Assembly (NCBI GenBank): GCA_022560025.1
Contig: JAFISE010000112.1
Location: 1-64,000, forward strand
From: Stagonosporopsis chrysanthemi
Taxonomy: Eukaryota; Ascomycota; Dothideomycetes; Pleosporales; Didymellaceae
DNA length: 64,000 nt
Direction: 5' to 3'
The notes beneath the pieces are model-generated. The model saw only the letters and a list, made by a program, of their open reading frames with translations, was not told the origin of the DNA and did no database searches. How positions within the stretch are numbered: position 1 is the first letter of the stretch; every line of letters starts with the position of its first letter. Both the position numbers and the translations under genes were made by a program. This document shows, in pieces, positions 44,188 through 55,740 of this stretch.

Positions 44188-45448
44188 ATGCATTCGATTT
44201 CCATGTTTGTTGTGCTTGCCACGATGAGCCTTGCCACGGCGTCACCGGTCGACTACACCATCCAAGCACGTGGAAACACCCCGTCCAAGCCGGCTGATAT
44301 CAAGTGCTCTGGTGAAATCATCGGATACCGCACCGTAACGACACAGGTAGGATACACTAGTTCCTCCAGCCTATGTTCCACAATAGTGTCAGAGATCTGC
44401 CCGTCATTCTTCACCATTAAATTTATCTTGAGCGTAGCTCATGAAATACATTTGGCTGATATTTATCCTCCAGCCATTAGCAGACAAGGTCAACATAGCA
44501 AAAAATTTTCCTCACGATAAGCCCCATGGCAGCGATCTGGGCAACGGAGCTGTTTACTTTAGCGACGGCTTTGGCGACTACGGAGGTGAAGGTGATGGCT
44601 CAGGTATTCAGTAAGTTCACTTATATTTTCTGTTAAAAAGCGATAAGTTAAGATCGCTCTTTCACTGACTCGCACATAGCTGGTGTATCGCCTATGCGGA
44701 TACCAACCAACTCAAGGCCGCAAACAAAGTCTGGTTCACGGAGGATCCCAAATTGCTGAAATGCACCCGCTTCGACGATACCAACGTCAACACATTTATC
44801 AGTATGGTGTCAGACAATAAATTCTCGCCTGCTTCTACGCTACGCTTCGCCAAAATGGAAGACTACCTTCAAGTAGCCATACCCTTCGCCATGCTCGACA
44901 AGATGAAGGTCTGCGGAAAGTGCTTCCCGAAGACCGAGGCAAAGACGATGAAATCCCAGTACCCGCGAATCGACTGGAAGCAGAGTCCGTATAAAGGGAC
45001 CAACGTCATACTAAAGCGCAATGACCTCGATGCGAGGGCTCCTGCTGCTTGTCCTGTGAGAGCGAAGCCAAGTGCATCACCTTCAGCACCTTCTAAGCCA
45101 AAGGCAACACCAACTCCTAAACCAAAGTCAACTAAGCCCAAATCAACTAAGCCTAAGTCAACTAAGCCTAAGTCAACTAAGCCCAAGTCAACCAAGTCCG
45201 AAGGAAAGCTAGCAAAGGTAGCTTTTTTAGCTGTGAGGAGGGAGGAATGTAGTTCTTCGGTTGGGACACATGGGGAAGACGATCTAGAGGTGGCGATCAA
45301 AGAGAACCTGCTACATAGCGACAAATCTTCATTGTTTTTACGTTCCAGCAAATCCATATTACAATTATCGGTAATAAACGAGTATCGCTCCTGCCAAATG
45401 ATTACTGATATGGTCCCAGCGTCTTTCGGTCAGTTGCATGGTCACTAA
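44188..45448 (+). CDS. Secreted protein with Lys/Pro/Ser/Thr tandem repeats
   Basis: Three exons (44188-44346, 44474-44610, 44680-45448) encode 354 aa; introns are 127 and 69 bp, longer than usual here. A signal peptide is clear: basic-free hydrophobic SMFVVLATMSLATAS, cleavage likely before PVDYTIQ. A possible KEX2-type site (ARG) follows. The folded part has a glycine-rich segment (SDGFGDYGGEGDGSG), IHWCIAYAD over the second splice, and cysteines in IKCSG, HWC, LLKCT, KVCGKC and AACPV, consistent with disulphides. Near residues 235-260 lie five KPKST repeats. The tail after SEGKLAKVAFLAV is odd, and a missed intron there is possible. An extracellular or cell-wall role is likely; I know no family. 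Confidence 0.6.
45118..45197. repeat. 15-bp tandem repeat coding for (KPKST)n
   Basis: About five copies of a 15-bp unit (CCTAAGTCAACTAAG and variants) encode the Lys/Pro/Ser/Thr repeat of the secreted protein. Copies are nearly identical, which suggests recent expansion. Confidence 0.88.
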
Positions 45449-46167
45449 GCTGGTCAAACACAAGTTGATGTGACGTGTTGTATACGAGTAGACCCCCAAG
45501 CGGTTCACAAAACTTTCGTTGACGAACTTTCCCCAACTACGGGCGTCCATAAGGCTTTAGCAAAATTGTTGTAATCATCTTTAGAAACTGATGCCCACCT
45601 CAGTAGCGGAACAAGCGCGGCCACAGCTAGGTGCCAAGAAAAATTCTTGTGCAGTCTGTATGTGTATCTACCATATCATAACTGTCAATCAGCGCACAAA
45701 GATTGTTTCCCGATGGTTGGGATATTTAGGCCTATCCCTGACCATTTATACAAATCACTGTCCTCTCATGTCGTTCTTGCTAACAATCTGCAAAAATTTT
45801 CTTTACAGAGATAGGAAGACGTAAAGAAGTACCGATATGCTAGATTGACTCGAACGTCTCTGTAACAAGATAGATTGAAGCCGGAATCCTTTATATACCC
45901 AGGCACACAATAAACTAATGAGGGCAGGAGCAGATATCTGAAAAGCGAGAAGGATACAACAGTAAAGAGTCACTAGTGTGCTTCCATGGGCGAGCTATTT
46001 CTGGTATTTCAGAGCATGTGTTCATTGTGCAGGCCACTTGCGGTTGTAGGCGGACGTTGCAATCCAGACCCGCCTTACTTGTTTGGGACTAGAGCCATTA
46101 AGAGACATAACCTTGGAACATTTCCAGGTCATGTTACAACCTAGAAATCGCTAACTTCAAAGCCACA
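45449..46167. other. intergenic
   Basis: 719 bp, AT-rich. No supported feature. Confidence 0.5.
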
Positions 46168-46767
46168 ATGGAAGATCTGAAACGCATTCGAGAATCTCTC
46201 GAGCGGAACGCAGATCTGAGGTGGGGCTTCATTATTTATCGCTGCACCTACGACGACGACGAGAAGTGGGCCAGCTTCATGGAGTTCTTAAATACACGAG
46301 TGCGGCTCAATCTTCAGGACGAGGGTGGGGAAGATTTGTTCGAACGTATCGACTGGGCTGTGCAAGAAGACCGCAAATCGCTCGACGCCGCAGGATCTGA
46401 TGCAGTAAGAGAGTACGCAGCAAGCCGCTCGAGCAAGCAGTAGAAGGCTTTCAGAGCAGCTCCCAACAGTGACAGGAAATTCGCTACATGGGTGCAAAGT
46501 TCTGGCGAGGGAGATGATTGGCTGGGCACCCCGCGCTTTTGTGCATGTGCCATGATCTCAAAAGATGAACTTGACTCCGTACTGGATGGACCCCCGGCTG
46601 AGGAGTTTGATGCGCAAGGAGAGGGATTCCTGACGCTTGTCTCACTTGACGAGGAGGAGGGATATCAGCTTGTGGGCATGTCTTATCTGGTTCCCAGGAT
46701 CTACGCATTGCTGGGAGGGCCAGGTTGGGAGAACTTTGCTGTTGAGGATGACATCGCGATACCGTAA
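46168..46767 (+). pseudogene. Small fungal gene interrupted by one in-frame TAG
   Basis: A single frame reads from MEDLKRIRESLERNADLRWGF to VEDDIAIP and its natural stop (199 codons), but has TAG at 46441-46443. The two halves look like one protein: the first has GFIIYRCTYDDDEKWASFMEFL and WAVQEDRKSLDAAGSDAVR, the second RFCACAMISKDEL and SYLVPRIYALLGGPGWENF. I recall this arrangement from uncharacterised short fungal proteins that occur in many copies. CAG to TAG would explain the break. The alternative is a 39-bp intron from GTAAGAG (46405) to GCAGTAG (46443), which would keep the frame but is shorter than any other intron here. So it is either a pseudogene or a mis-modelled gene. Confidence 0.55.
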
Positions 46768-47798
46768 GGTGCATTATGTTTCAAAATCTAGAATTCTATT
46801 AAAAAGCCCGTGTCGCAATCTGACCTGCCTGATTTTCGCTTCCAGTGCCGTAAGGTCTTACGAACTCAGGCCTAGCTTACCTTGCAAAACAGCGGTGACG
46901 ACGCGTACAGCAACGGTGAGGCATATCTGCGTAGCCACCAACTGATAGAATGGCAACAATGATGCAAGATATGTATTTCTGCAGTATGAATTCCTGGAAT
47001 TTTCTTTGATTGCGTGCCAGGATGGGGATTGGACAACACATCATCAGGGGAAATAGTATTGAATTGTGGTTTCTTCACTTTCCCAAACGCTTGGTTAGTA
47101 TAAAAATAGTTCCCCTGAAACTAATTCCACTATAGGTGGACTGATGTCTATGCTGCGTCGAGTACAGATGGTGGGGTTTGTGCCTCGATGGGCGAGTTAC
47201 AAATAACAAGGCTGAGCAGCGATGTTACAGAAGGCGGGCTCACAGCACAAGGCTGATTTTTGAGCCGGTTTGAGCACACTCATCATTGGACAGACCCCAC
47301 CTCCGCTACAGTCATTTGGGTGTTGTAGGCTGATTAAATACGGCACCTACAGATTGTACCCGGTGGGCACAAAGCCCGCGTAGTGCAAAAGGCTAAAATT
47401 TCATTGAGTACAGGGCTTAGACTGCATCGAATGGGTATGGCTCACGATCACACACCCATAAATGACTGTCGTCAAGTTTAGAACTAAATTTAAAGCCACA
47501 TGCGACTACGCAACGTCGTTTGCGAAACTCAAGCCCTCGGCAATTATTTCCATGTCCTTCAGTGGTATTCTTGCTAGGAAAAGCCATCTGGAATATATCC
47601 AGGCTCTGGGAACAACTAGCCCCCGACACATCTCAATTTGGCACGCAGGTTTTACCAACATCATCCTCCAAAAGCCGAGCGACCACGTCCTCAAAGCCTG
47701 AAGGTGTAATTACTTTACTCTCTATATACCCGTCAGAGCTCCGTAATCAACAAACATCGATAGTGGCTCCCAGTGCTCTAAGGATTTCCACCGAGAAG
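46768..47798. other. intergenic
   Basis: About 1 kb with only short frames lacking plausible starts. No feature is supported. Confidence 0.5.
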
Positions 47799-49940
47799 AT
47801 GCAACGTAACGCCCGTTCTGGACAGTCATTCCAACACACTAGAAAAGCTGTAGTCTCATGGGCTCTTGAGCTAGCTGCTCTGATATTGAGCGTCGGGTCC
47901 CTTATTGCTATCGCCGTTGTGCTCAGACATGAGGATTCCTGGCCCCTCTCTGCATGGTCATTCACCTTCACCCTCAACACCGTTATTGCTGTCCTTGGCA
48001 CACTGACGAGAACCACACTTGCGTTTGTGCTTAGTGCTTGCATTGGACAAAAAAATGGGCGTGGTTGCGAAAAAGAAGTGATGGTTTGGATGCTTTCAGA
48101 AGATTTGACGAAGCAAGTCGGGGGCCGTGGGGCGCGACCCGTTTGTTCTTCTGGTTACGGCTGAGGCAAGAGATCCATTCGTTGCGTACCGCTCAGATTC
48201 GATTCTAACTATTTGCTAGAAACTGGGAATCCATCGGCGCTTTGGTCATCATTGGAACTGTTGTCTTTAATCCATTCTTGCAAGCGGTGATCTCGAACCA
48301 TGGGCAGCTCGATGATATTCCCCTAGCATCAGGTAGTCGAGTTGTTTCTGTCACAGTGAGTGCAAGCAGTGCGGGAAGATTTGAGGATTGAACTGAGGTT
48401 GTATTGTGCGAAGCTACGAACAGTATGTATACATGGGTAGCTGTAAACAGCGCTAGTGCAGGAGAGGCAGCCTCGTCTCACTAGAGGTGAGGTGCAACTG
48501 CACGTGAGGCAGGAGATGCCCTCAACCGTGACAGTTTCTGTTACAAACGCGACAATTGCAGCGACCCAAAAAATCGATGGTGATGTCATCATCACGGACG
48601 GTGGGCCTAAGTTTATATACAACACCTCAGCTGGTGAAGTGTCTTACATGGGAGGTATAGTCAGCCGGCCTGATTTTGGGGTGGTCAGTTCAATCTACAA
48701 CGGGTTTCAAAATACAACATCGTACTGCAGCGAAAGTCACAGCTATACATGTACAACAGGTAATTGTACATGGCCAGTCTTTGCATCAGCAGCTTTCTGC
48801 AGCTCTTGCAACGATGTTTCCATCCATTTGAAACGTGTTTCTGGCAACGGCCCAAATGGCTCAAACCACCCTCCACCAAGCTGGATCAGAAAACCGGGAG
48901 GGAACTACACTGCATACACTTTGCCGTATACCAACATCTCGAATTACGACGATACTAGTCCAGTCTCTCCCTCTGAAAGATCACCTCCGACCTGGATGGC
49001 CGCAAACTTGACATCCAATCCTCTTAAAACTCTAAGTTTCCAACAAAACGAAACTCTATTGGTCGTTTTTGTGGTTCTGAAAGCTTCTGAGAGCTGGTTG
49101 AGCTCCAATGACTCTTGGATCGCCGCGGATCGGCCTACGGCGACCGAGTGCGCGCTCTTTCTATGCGCGAAAGCGTACCAATCCGAGAGTAATAACAACA
49201 AGCTTCGAGAAACCATCCTCGGTTCATGGGCAAGCAGAGTTCCAGAATCCTATCAAGCGGATCTGAGCATAGAATACATTGATGGGCCAGGTCTCACTCT
49301 TTGGGCTGCTAACTTCGGACTTTCCCTAGACGATAACATGGTGCCTAGAACAGACCTGCAACTTCAAGTTCCGGACGACATCTCTCGGGATTTTCCTGAA
49401 AGTATGCAGCGAAGGTTCAATGTCTCATATACATTTATCAGAAGCACAATGGATTTTTTCCTTGGCATGACCCGCACAGTCAATAAAAGGCAAGACATGA
49501 TGGCCTACCCCATGGACAATCCTGGCAACATGCCGCCCGTCGTCGACGCTTTATGGGACTCATCGAATCTGACTGCGACATTCGAAACGCTGGCAGAGAG
49601 CCTTACGAATCAATTTCGCAACACCTCTCCACAACACGTTCAAGGCTCCCTCCAGCAGTGGGTTATACACGTACACGTTGACTGGCCGTATTTTGCTGTA
49701 CCGGCTACCATGATTCTGACAGGCATGATTTATGCCATCCTAACTATCTTTGAGTCTATACGCTTGCAAGTGCCGGTCTGAAAGGAGAGAGCACTACCGA
49801 CACTTCTACATGGTTTCTCTGACGAGGCACAGAGCTCACTTAGACACGATTATTCGCAGGCAAAGGGGTCGAGACCGAGGAGAACTGTATGTTTTGCGTA
49901 TGATGAGAGGGAGGAATGTATGCGACTCATTGCTGGATAA
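47799..49940 (+). pseudogene. Decayed DUF3176-family membrane-protein gene
   Basis: The family is an uncharacterised fungal membrane group. The N-terminal part (ALELAALILSVGSLIAIAVV; LNTVIAVLGTLTRTTLAFVL) is followed at 48049-48055 by A7, after which coding moves to the next frame: KKWAWLRKRSDGLDAFRRFD, ASRGPWGATRLFFWLRLR. A GC-AG intron (48166-48219) then leads into NWESIGALVIIGTVVFNPFLQAV. A messy stretch (48340-48460) precedes a long frame with several NxT/S sites and Cys pairs (SYTCTTGNCTWP, FCSSCNDVS), and a last membrane helix AVPATMILTGMIYAILTIFES. TGA at 49779-49781 stands where a tryptophan is expected (VPV-stop-KERALPTLLHGF), and the frame continues to 49940. At least one frameshift and one stop make it a pseudogene unless sequencing errors explain both. 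Confidence 0.65.
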
Positions 49941-51465
49941 GATATCGTTGCCTGAGGATCAGATGTATCCGGCACACAGGCCGGTGTTGCTATCAAGAAT
50001 CAACGTAGTGGCGCTGACTGTTGTCGAAGTTGTACACCTTTTACAATCTCGATTCGGCTATCGAATTAATAGACCAGCATGTCCCTTAACTCCTGGTCGA
50101 CGCACATTGCGTCTGCACATACACAGTACAGCATGTACATCGCCTTCTGTAGAACGCGCTGTCTCCTCAATGCACTGTATAGCAGCGGACAACCAAGAGC
50201 GTCTCCCAGCAGCATCACTCACAACAAACAACTCGCACTACGTGCCCACAAGTAATTCCCAAGCCAAGCACCCAGCAGTCTAGAAGCCGCGCATAACCTC
50301 GCAAAATGACCCTCATCTTTCCCCTCTCCATGCCGATCAAACACAGCCAATCTCACGCACCGCACCACATCACATCGCGATCGCAAGCCGACCACAATCA
50401 CAATAGAAACACCGCAACAACCGTCGAATTTCGATCGACGAGAATTTCTTCCGGCGTCGCGTCGCAGCACCACACGCCCAGGAGTCCGTTGAGCGGATGG
50501 AAAGGAGGTGCGGTGCGCAGAAAGGGATACCGTTGCGCAAGCAGCCCCACGCGAGGCACGTCACCAACGTTGAGAAACGGGCAGCAGGGATGGCGGGCGT
50601 GCTGAAACAAGGTACCTGACGATCGCCGTGCTGCACGTGATCATTGAGGGTGCTAAGATGAGGGATTACTGATGCTACTATACTATGCACCGTACAGTAA
50701 TAATACCTACCGGTGAGGGATGGGATGGCACACGGTGGAGCGAGCGTTGAGCGGGCACGTCCGAGCGAGGCCTGCTCTCCAACTCCCTCTCTCCCATCCA
50801 GCCCACCACCACAGCGGCGCAGGGCAGCAGGCAGCTACTGCTGCCAAACAAAGCCCGATGACGCCACCACTGCGAAGAAAAAAAACTCCGCGCTATCGAT
50901 AACCCGCGCCTTTACAACTCCGCGCGGCGCTGCCGGAGCGAGGCGATTTGCGCAGCAGAGCCGCAAGCGTGGCTGGCGCCTCATCCAGTCTAAGAATAGA
51001 GGGCTGGGCGATCGATATCAAACTTGACCAATCAGCGCGCCCCATCTGGGCAATGACAGCTCGCGTGGGCGGCGTGGCTGGGCTGATCCCGGAAGACGGT
51101 TGGGACGCGGGTTCCTTGCAGCGCGCAAGTCTGGATTCTGGATGGGCGAGGCAGGAGGGGGCGGAGGCTGGTCATGGCTGGGGCGTACGTATGCTGTGGA
51201 GCTGGACTCGGGAGGGATGAGTGGTTTGTCGGGGAGGTGGAGCGTCGGCTTGCGTGTCGTGAATTGGTGTGTTGGGACTCGGGGACGGGGTTGTTGTTTG
51301 GGAGCCGTGGATATAAGATGTCTGCGTGCTCGCTGGACATAACTCTTTTATCAGTCACTTCATCGAACATACACAATCAAACAATAGCTTCGTCACTCTA
51401 CAATATTTAATACCACATACACGAAACCAAAATCAACCCACAACAAAACCGCCCACACATCCAAA
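49941..51465. other. intergenic
   Basis: 1.5 kb with no frame that reads as protein on either strand and no strong repeat. It includes the promoter of the cell-wall protein gene on the right. Confidence 0.5.
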
Positions 51466-51813
51466 ATGCAGTTCACCCTCTCCACCATCCTCGCCCTCGC
51501 CACCACCGCCGCGGCCCAGTACGGCGTCTCAGCAGTGACCGGCACCTCGCCCTCCTCCTCCGCCGCCGCCGCGGTCCCCTACCCAACCACCGTCATCGCC
51601 AGCTCCGCAGCGCCGTACCCCATCCCGTCGGCCAGCTCACCCGCCGGCGCCGCCTCCGCCTCCGGCACAATCTCAGTCTCCGTGCAGCCGTCTGGCACCG
51701 GCTCCGTGCGTCCGAGCAGCAGCAGCACGGCACCCTTCGAGGGCGCCGCGGCGCAGCTCAAGGGGTCTGCGCTGGGCCTGTTGGTAGTCGGCGGTGTGGC
51801 TATGATGTTGTAG
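51466..51813 (+). CDS. Small Ser/Ala-rich GPI-anchored-type cell-wall protein
   Basis: Intronless, 115 aa. The signal peptide is MQFTLSTILALATTAAAQ with likely cleavage after AAA-Q. The mature part is about half Ser, Ala and Pro (SSSAAAAVPYP, SASSPAGAASASG), a substrate for O-mannosylation. The C-terminus has a small-residue omega-site region (FEGAAAQLKGS) followed by a hydrophobic end ALGLLVVGGVAMML, the layout of a GPI-anchor signal. It has no cysteines. Such proteins are common, poorly conserved components of fungal cell walls. Function beyond wall association cannot be read from sequence. A start at 51466 is supported by AAAATG context and the immediate signal peptide. Confidence 0.75.
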   Translation: MQFTLSTILALATTAAAQYGVSAVTGTSPSSSAAAAVPYPTTVIASSAAPYPIPSASSPAGAASASGTISVSVQPSGTGSVRPSSSSTAPFEGAAAQLKGSALGLLVVGGVAMML

Positions 51814-52505
51814 TGTAGACACACCACTCACCGAGCCCCAATTCACCGAACATCAGCTTTGGCGGGACGGGCAGTAACGAGAGGAGCGGAACGACGGCCA
51901 TTTGGCACTTCACTACACACTATTACACCCACCTCACCCTACCGGACCTAGACCACGCCGACCCGCTCCACAGCGGGGTTCTGCCAGCGTGGTAACGCCC
52001 GGGGGCTTCTTTTAAGGGACGGCGTTCCTTTCTTGTACAGCAAATACAATGGCAGTGCACCACATTATCGTGCCAGCGCAACATGTGAGCACGGAACAGC
52101 ATGGCGAGGCTTTAGAGAGAAGGCATAGACTTGATATCCAGCATCTGGCGGTCGATGTATAATGCAGAAATCGGAATATGATATGTTTACATTCACTCCT
52201 GGCTTACACTGACTGTGACTAAAATATTGAATTGTGATGTTGATCTTCGTTTTTGACTAACTATGGTTAGGATGTTGGTTCTTTTGGTTTCTGGCTGAGA
52301 TTGCCACTGGTGTGCCATTGTTTTTATATTCAGTATTGCGTATCCGCGTGTTCTTACACCACACCAAGGCGGACTACTTATGCACCTGATACATTGCAAA
52401 GATGTCGACCTTAAGATCGGGATTTACTAGCACGAAGACAGAGCCGCCCGTTAGTGTCATAACACGTCCATATGGGTATCATGCCTCACCACCCCACCCG
52501 TCCAC
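51814..52505. other. intergenic: convergent 3' ends
   Basis: 692 bp between the cell-wall gene and POL31. Part of the right end (about 52425-52505) may be a final POL31 intron (see findings). No other feature was seen. Confidence 0.5.
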
Positions 52506-54038
52506 TTACTCTTCTCCACCAGGCTGCACAACCCCAATCTCCACGACCTCGACCTCACTCGACTCCAAATCCAGCAGCACCAGCTGGCCCGTCTCCCTGA
52601 ACCTCGGCACACTGACCAGCAACACGCTCTGCCCAGCGGGCCCCTCAATGACCTTCCTCCCAAACCTCTCCTGACAGCCTGCAAAGTACACGTGCGGACA
52701 CTCCTTCACCAGCAGCGGATCGTCGTCCTGGAACGGGTAGCACCACAGCGTGTCTGGCGCGGTGGGCGCGATGCAACGCCACCTGAGCATCATCTCCATG
52801 ACCTCGAGCGCGTCAACGTCGTCGACATATTTCAGCAGATCGGCGACGGTTTGCCCGCCAGTGCCGAGCATGCGGAGGCCTTCTATGTCGCCGTCCCAGG
52901 GATTTGTGACAGTGTCGAGGCCGTGTATTGTCTCGTTTGTTTTCGCTGGGGGCTCGGCGTAGAGTCTACTTATAGGGAAGAGAGCTGGGTGCAAGGGTTG
53001 TTGCGGGAGAGCGACGTTCGCGGGGTCGTTCGCGCCGGGGATGAGGGTAATGGGGATGGTAGGCAGGAGGTCGGAGAGGAGTTCGTCGAGGCGTTCGGCA
53101 GGCGAGGCATTGTACGCTGAGGCATCGTAGCCGTAAGCGTGCTTCTTGCCCTTCTTCTCGGCAAAGTCTTCTCGCGACAGAATCGGACTTGCGCGCGCAA
53201 GCGAGTCGCCGGCGATTATGAGACGCGATATCGAACTTGCTGCAGTCTGTGTTGGTGGTCCAGCCGCTTCGCCTGTAAGGAATTCGATCAGCAAGTCGAG
53301 GGACAAATCCTCGTCATTTGTGCCTGTGATGTCGAGACCGGATACAATTGCTATCCTTCCAGCCTTCTCGCGTTTTGGCTTCGCCTTCTTCGCTTGTGTC
53401 AGGGCTGCATCGTCGCGCTCCCACCTCTCAGGCTGCCGCGGCAGGTCGGCGTATTGTGTTGCGATGACCTGGAACGAGCCGTCTGCTTGCTCTGTTCCCA
53501 GCGCTGCGAGCACACAGCCAGTGACGTAGGTTGAGTTCAGGCTCTCACCAGTGACGCGCAGGCGGCCGGACTCGTCCTCGAGCATCATCTCGTCCTGCGC
53601 ACCCGACACATACGTCTCGCGCGGCGGCGGCGCAGCGATCCAATGCTCCTTCGATATGTCGTCCAGGACGTTGGGTTTCAGCGCCATCTCCATGTACACC
53701 GTGCCCACGATCCAGCAAAGCTCGCCTTGCCGTACGTCAAGCACGCGCTCGACAAATGTGGCCTTCTCTCCTCCCAGCTCGAAGTCATCCCATGCCTCGT
53801 GCGCCTTCTGCTTGACAGCCTTCTTCAATTGCGCCAGCCGCAGGAAGTACATGTCGGCGAATTGGTGTGCATAGTTCTTCTCGGTGCCCTTCGGGAGCTC
53901 GAATGTGTGGAGGGGATTATAGTGCGACTCGGGTCTCTCTGGTATCGCTGGCGCATCTCCGCTGCGGTTGTAAGACGGTGGTCTGCGATTGTGGTAAGAG
54001 ACTTACAAAGGCGCCCCTTTCAGCATGTTGCCGTCCAT
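52506..54038 (-). CDS. POL31: DNA polymerase delta small (B) subunit
   Basis: Two exons (54038-54007, 53961-52506), 495 aa; 45-bp intron GTAAGT...CGCAG. POL31 (human POLD2, fission yeast Cdc1) holds the catalytic and POL32 subunits together in the replicative polymerase. The start MDGNMLKGAPFGDAPAIPERP spans the splice. ESHYNPLHTFELPKGTEKNYAHQFADMYFLRLAQLK follows, then the OB-fold region (FVERVLDVRQGELCWIVGTVYMEM) and the inactive calcineurin-like phosphoesterase domain (IAIVSGLDITG, RLIIAGDSLA, PITLIPGANDPAN, NPWDGDIEG, CYPFQDDDPLLVKECPHVYFAGCQ). The catalytic metal-binding residues are replaced, as known for this subunit. The last residues are uncertain because a donor-like GTAAGTG overlaps the stop codon. 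Length is normal. Confidence 0.93.
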
Positions 54039-55740
54039 TATGTATGTGAGTGTTGGAGAAAGAGAGAGGGGAGGAGGAAAGATTCAGTGTTGTTGTTGAC
54101 GCCCGTGTTGGAGATCGAAATGTTCACATGCGCGACGCGAGTGTAAGGCGCGTCAGCGCGTCACCGCCACGCTTGCCCAATTAGGGTGCTTAAGAGCTTC
54201 ATCTACTACTACCATCATTACACTTTAAACGACCTTAACGTAGATCGCCTTGATTTACCTTGACAGGCAAGCTCCACAGAAGAGTATCAACGAAGGAATT
54301 TGCATGCCAAAGTGTGCTGTTCAGCCACGAGCCTAACAATCTACTCACCATCGCTACTTGCAACAACCTCACCACAAATTACTTTAGTTTCCCTTAACAA
54401 GACTGAGACAAGTACGTTCGTGAACAAACACATCAAAAGTTCAGACCTGCATAGACACAGACACACGTACATATTCCCGACTCAAAGTATGCATCATCCG
54501 GATCGACCCCCACCCCCCTACGCCTTCACGTCCTCTGCCCTCCCCTGCTTCTCCTCTGCTTCCTTTTCCCTACCCACCATCACGCACGTCCCAAATCGGT
54601 GTGTACACGACAGCGATGCCTCGAGCTTTCCATAGTATGAATCCAACTTACGAGCCACGTGCACAAATACATTCTCTCCTACCAGCATCATCATCATCAC
54701 CTCATCTCACGCCCAGCAAAAGAAAGGAGAAGAAGAAGGAAAGACTCGATGTGAGAATCGGCATTGACGTTGATATTCGTATTGACATTGACATTCGTAT
54801 TGACATTGCACGACGAACGGTGGGCGGAGGGGGGCCCGGGGCAGAGAGAGACACACACACACACACGGTGCCAATTCCACCTCGACTCTCGCCCCGCGCC
54901 GCCTTCCCTCTCACCCCCCCCCCCCACACGCAACAAGCGCTTCATCTGGCCCATAACCCACAACCCATAACCCACAACACCACCCAGCAAAACGCCACGC
55001 CACGCCACGCCACACCCGCAGTGCCCACCCAAACCCAACACTCCCAACACCGCCCCCTCCCCCCTTCGGGGCGCCGCAAAACGCAGCCCTCGATAACGTT
55101 CGTATCTGCGAATGACCCGAAAAAAAAGAGAAAGAAGAAGAAGATGAGGAAGTTGCCTGCGACACCGGTACACAAGCGGGGTATGCCGAAGAAGAAGAAG
55201 AAGAAGAAGAAGAAGAAGAAGAAGGAAAAAGGTCGTATGCCGAAGAAGAAAACAATCGTATGCGAAGAAGGAGAAGGAGGAAAAAAACAAGTGTGTGTGT
55301 GTGTATGTGTGAAGTAAACGCTAACAGTGAGGCTGCACGCAAACGCAAACGCTACACGCTACACGCAAACGCCATGTGTGCCCTGTGGAAAAAAACGCCG
55401 GATCATGAGTTTGAGAACGAGGATGATGATGGTGATGATGAGGAGGAGGAGGTAAAGCAGTCTCTCTTGCTTGCTTTGCGCGTGCGCGTGCTGGCAATTG
55501 CTCCAGATCGACGACAACAGTAACAACGACAGTAACGACGACGACGTGATGATAACGGGTAAACGACGGATAAAAGCCAGAAGCCCACAGAGCCAGCCCA
55601 TGGCCCTTCCTTTCAAGATTACGATTGAGAAATTATACAGAATGGGGGGGTGTGTGTGTGTAGCAAGCTAGATAGACAGACAGACAGACAGGCGGGTAGG
55701 GGAGAAAAGGTCATTACAACATGCGTGCGTGTGTGGGGCG
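54039..55740. other. intergenic, low complexity
   Basis: 1.7 kb. It contains CATTGACATT-type repeats (about 54760-54808), a CACACA run, a C run near 54917-54926, AAG-rich sequence (55125-55260), TGTG runs and AGAC repeats (55671-55691). Open frames here are repeat-driven. It lies downstream of the RhoGAP gene and upstream of POL31. Confidence 0.65.

Noticed and set aside
54601..55317. 238-codon frame with Lys-rich end
   Set aside because: Its second half is AAG repeats and its first half repeats of ATTGAC; no protein character.
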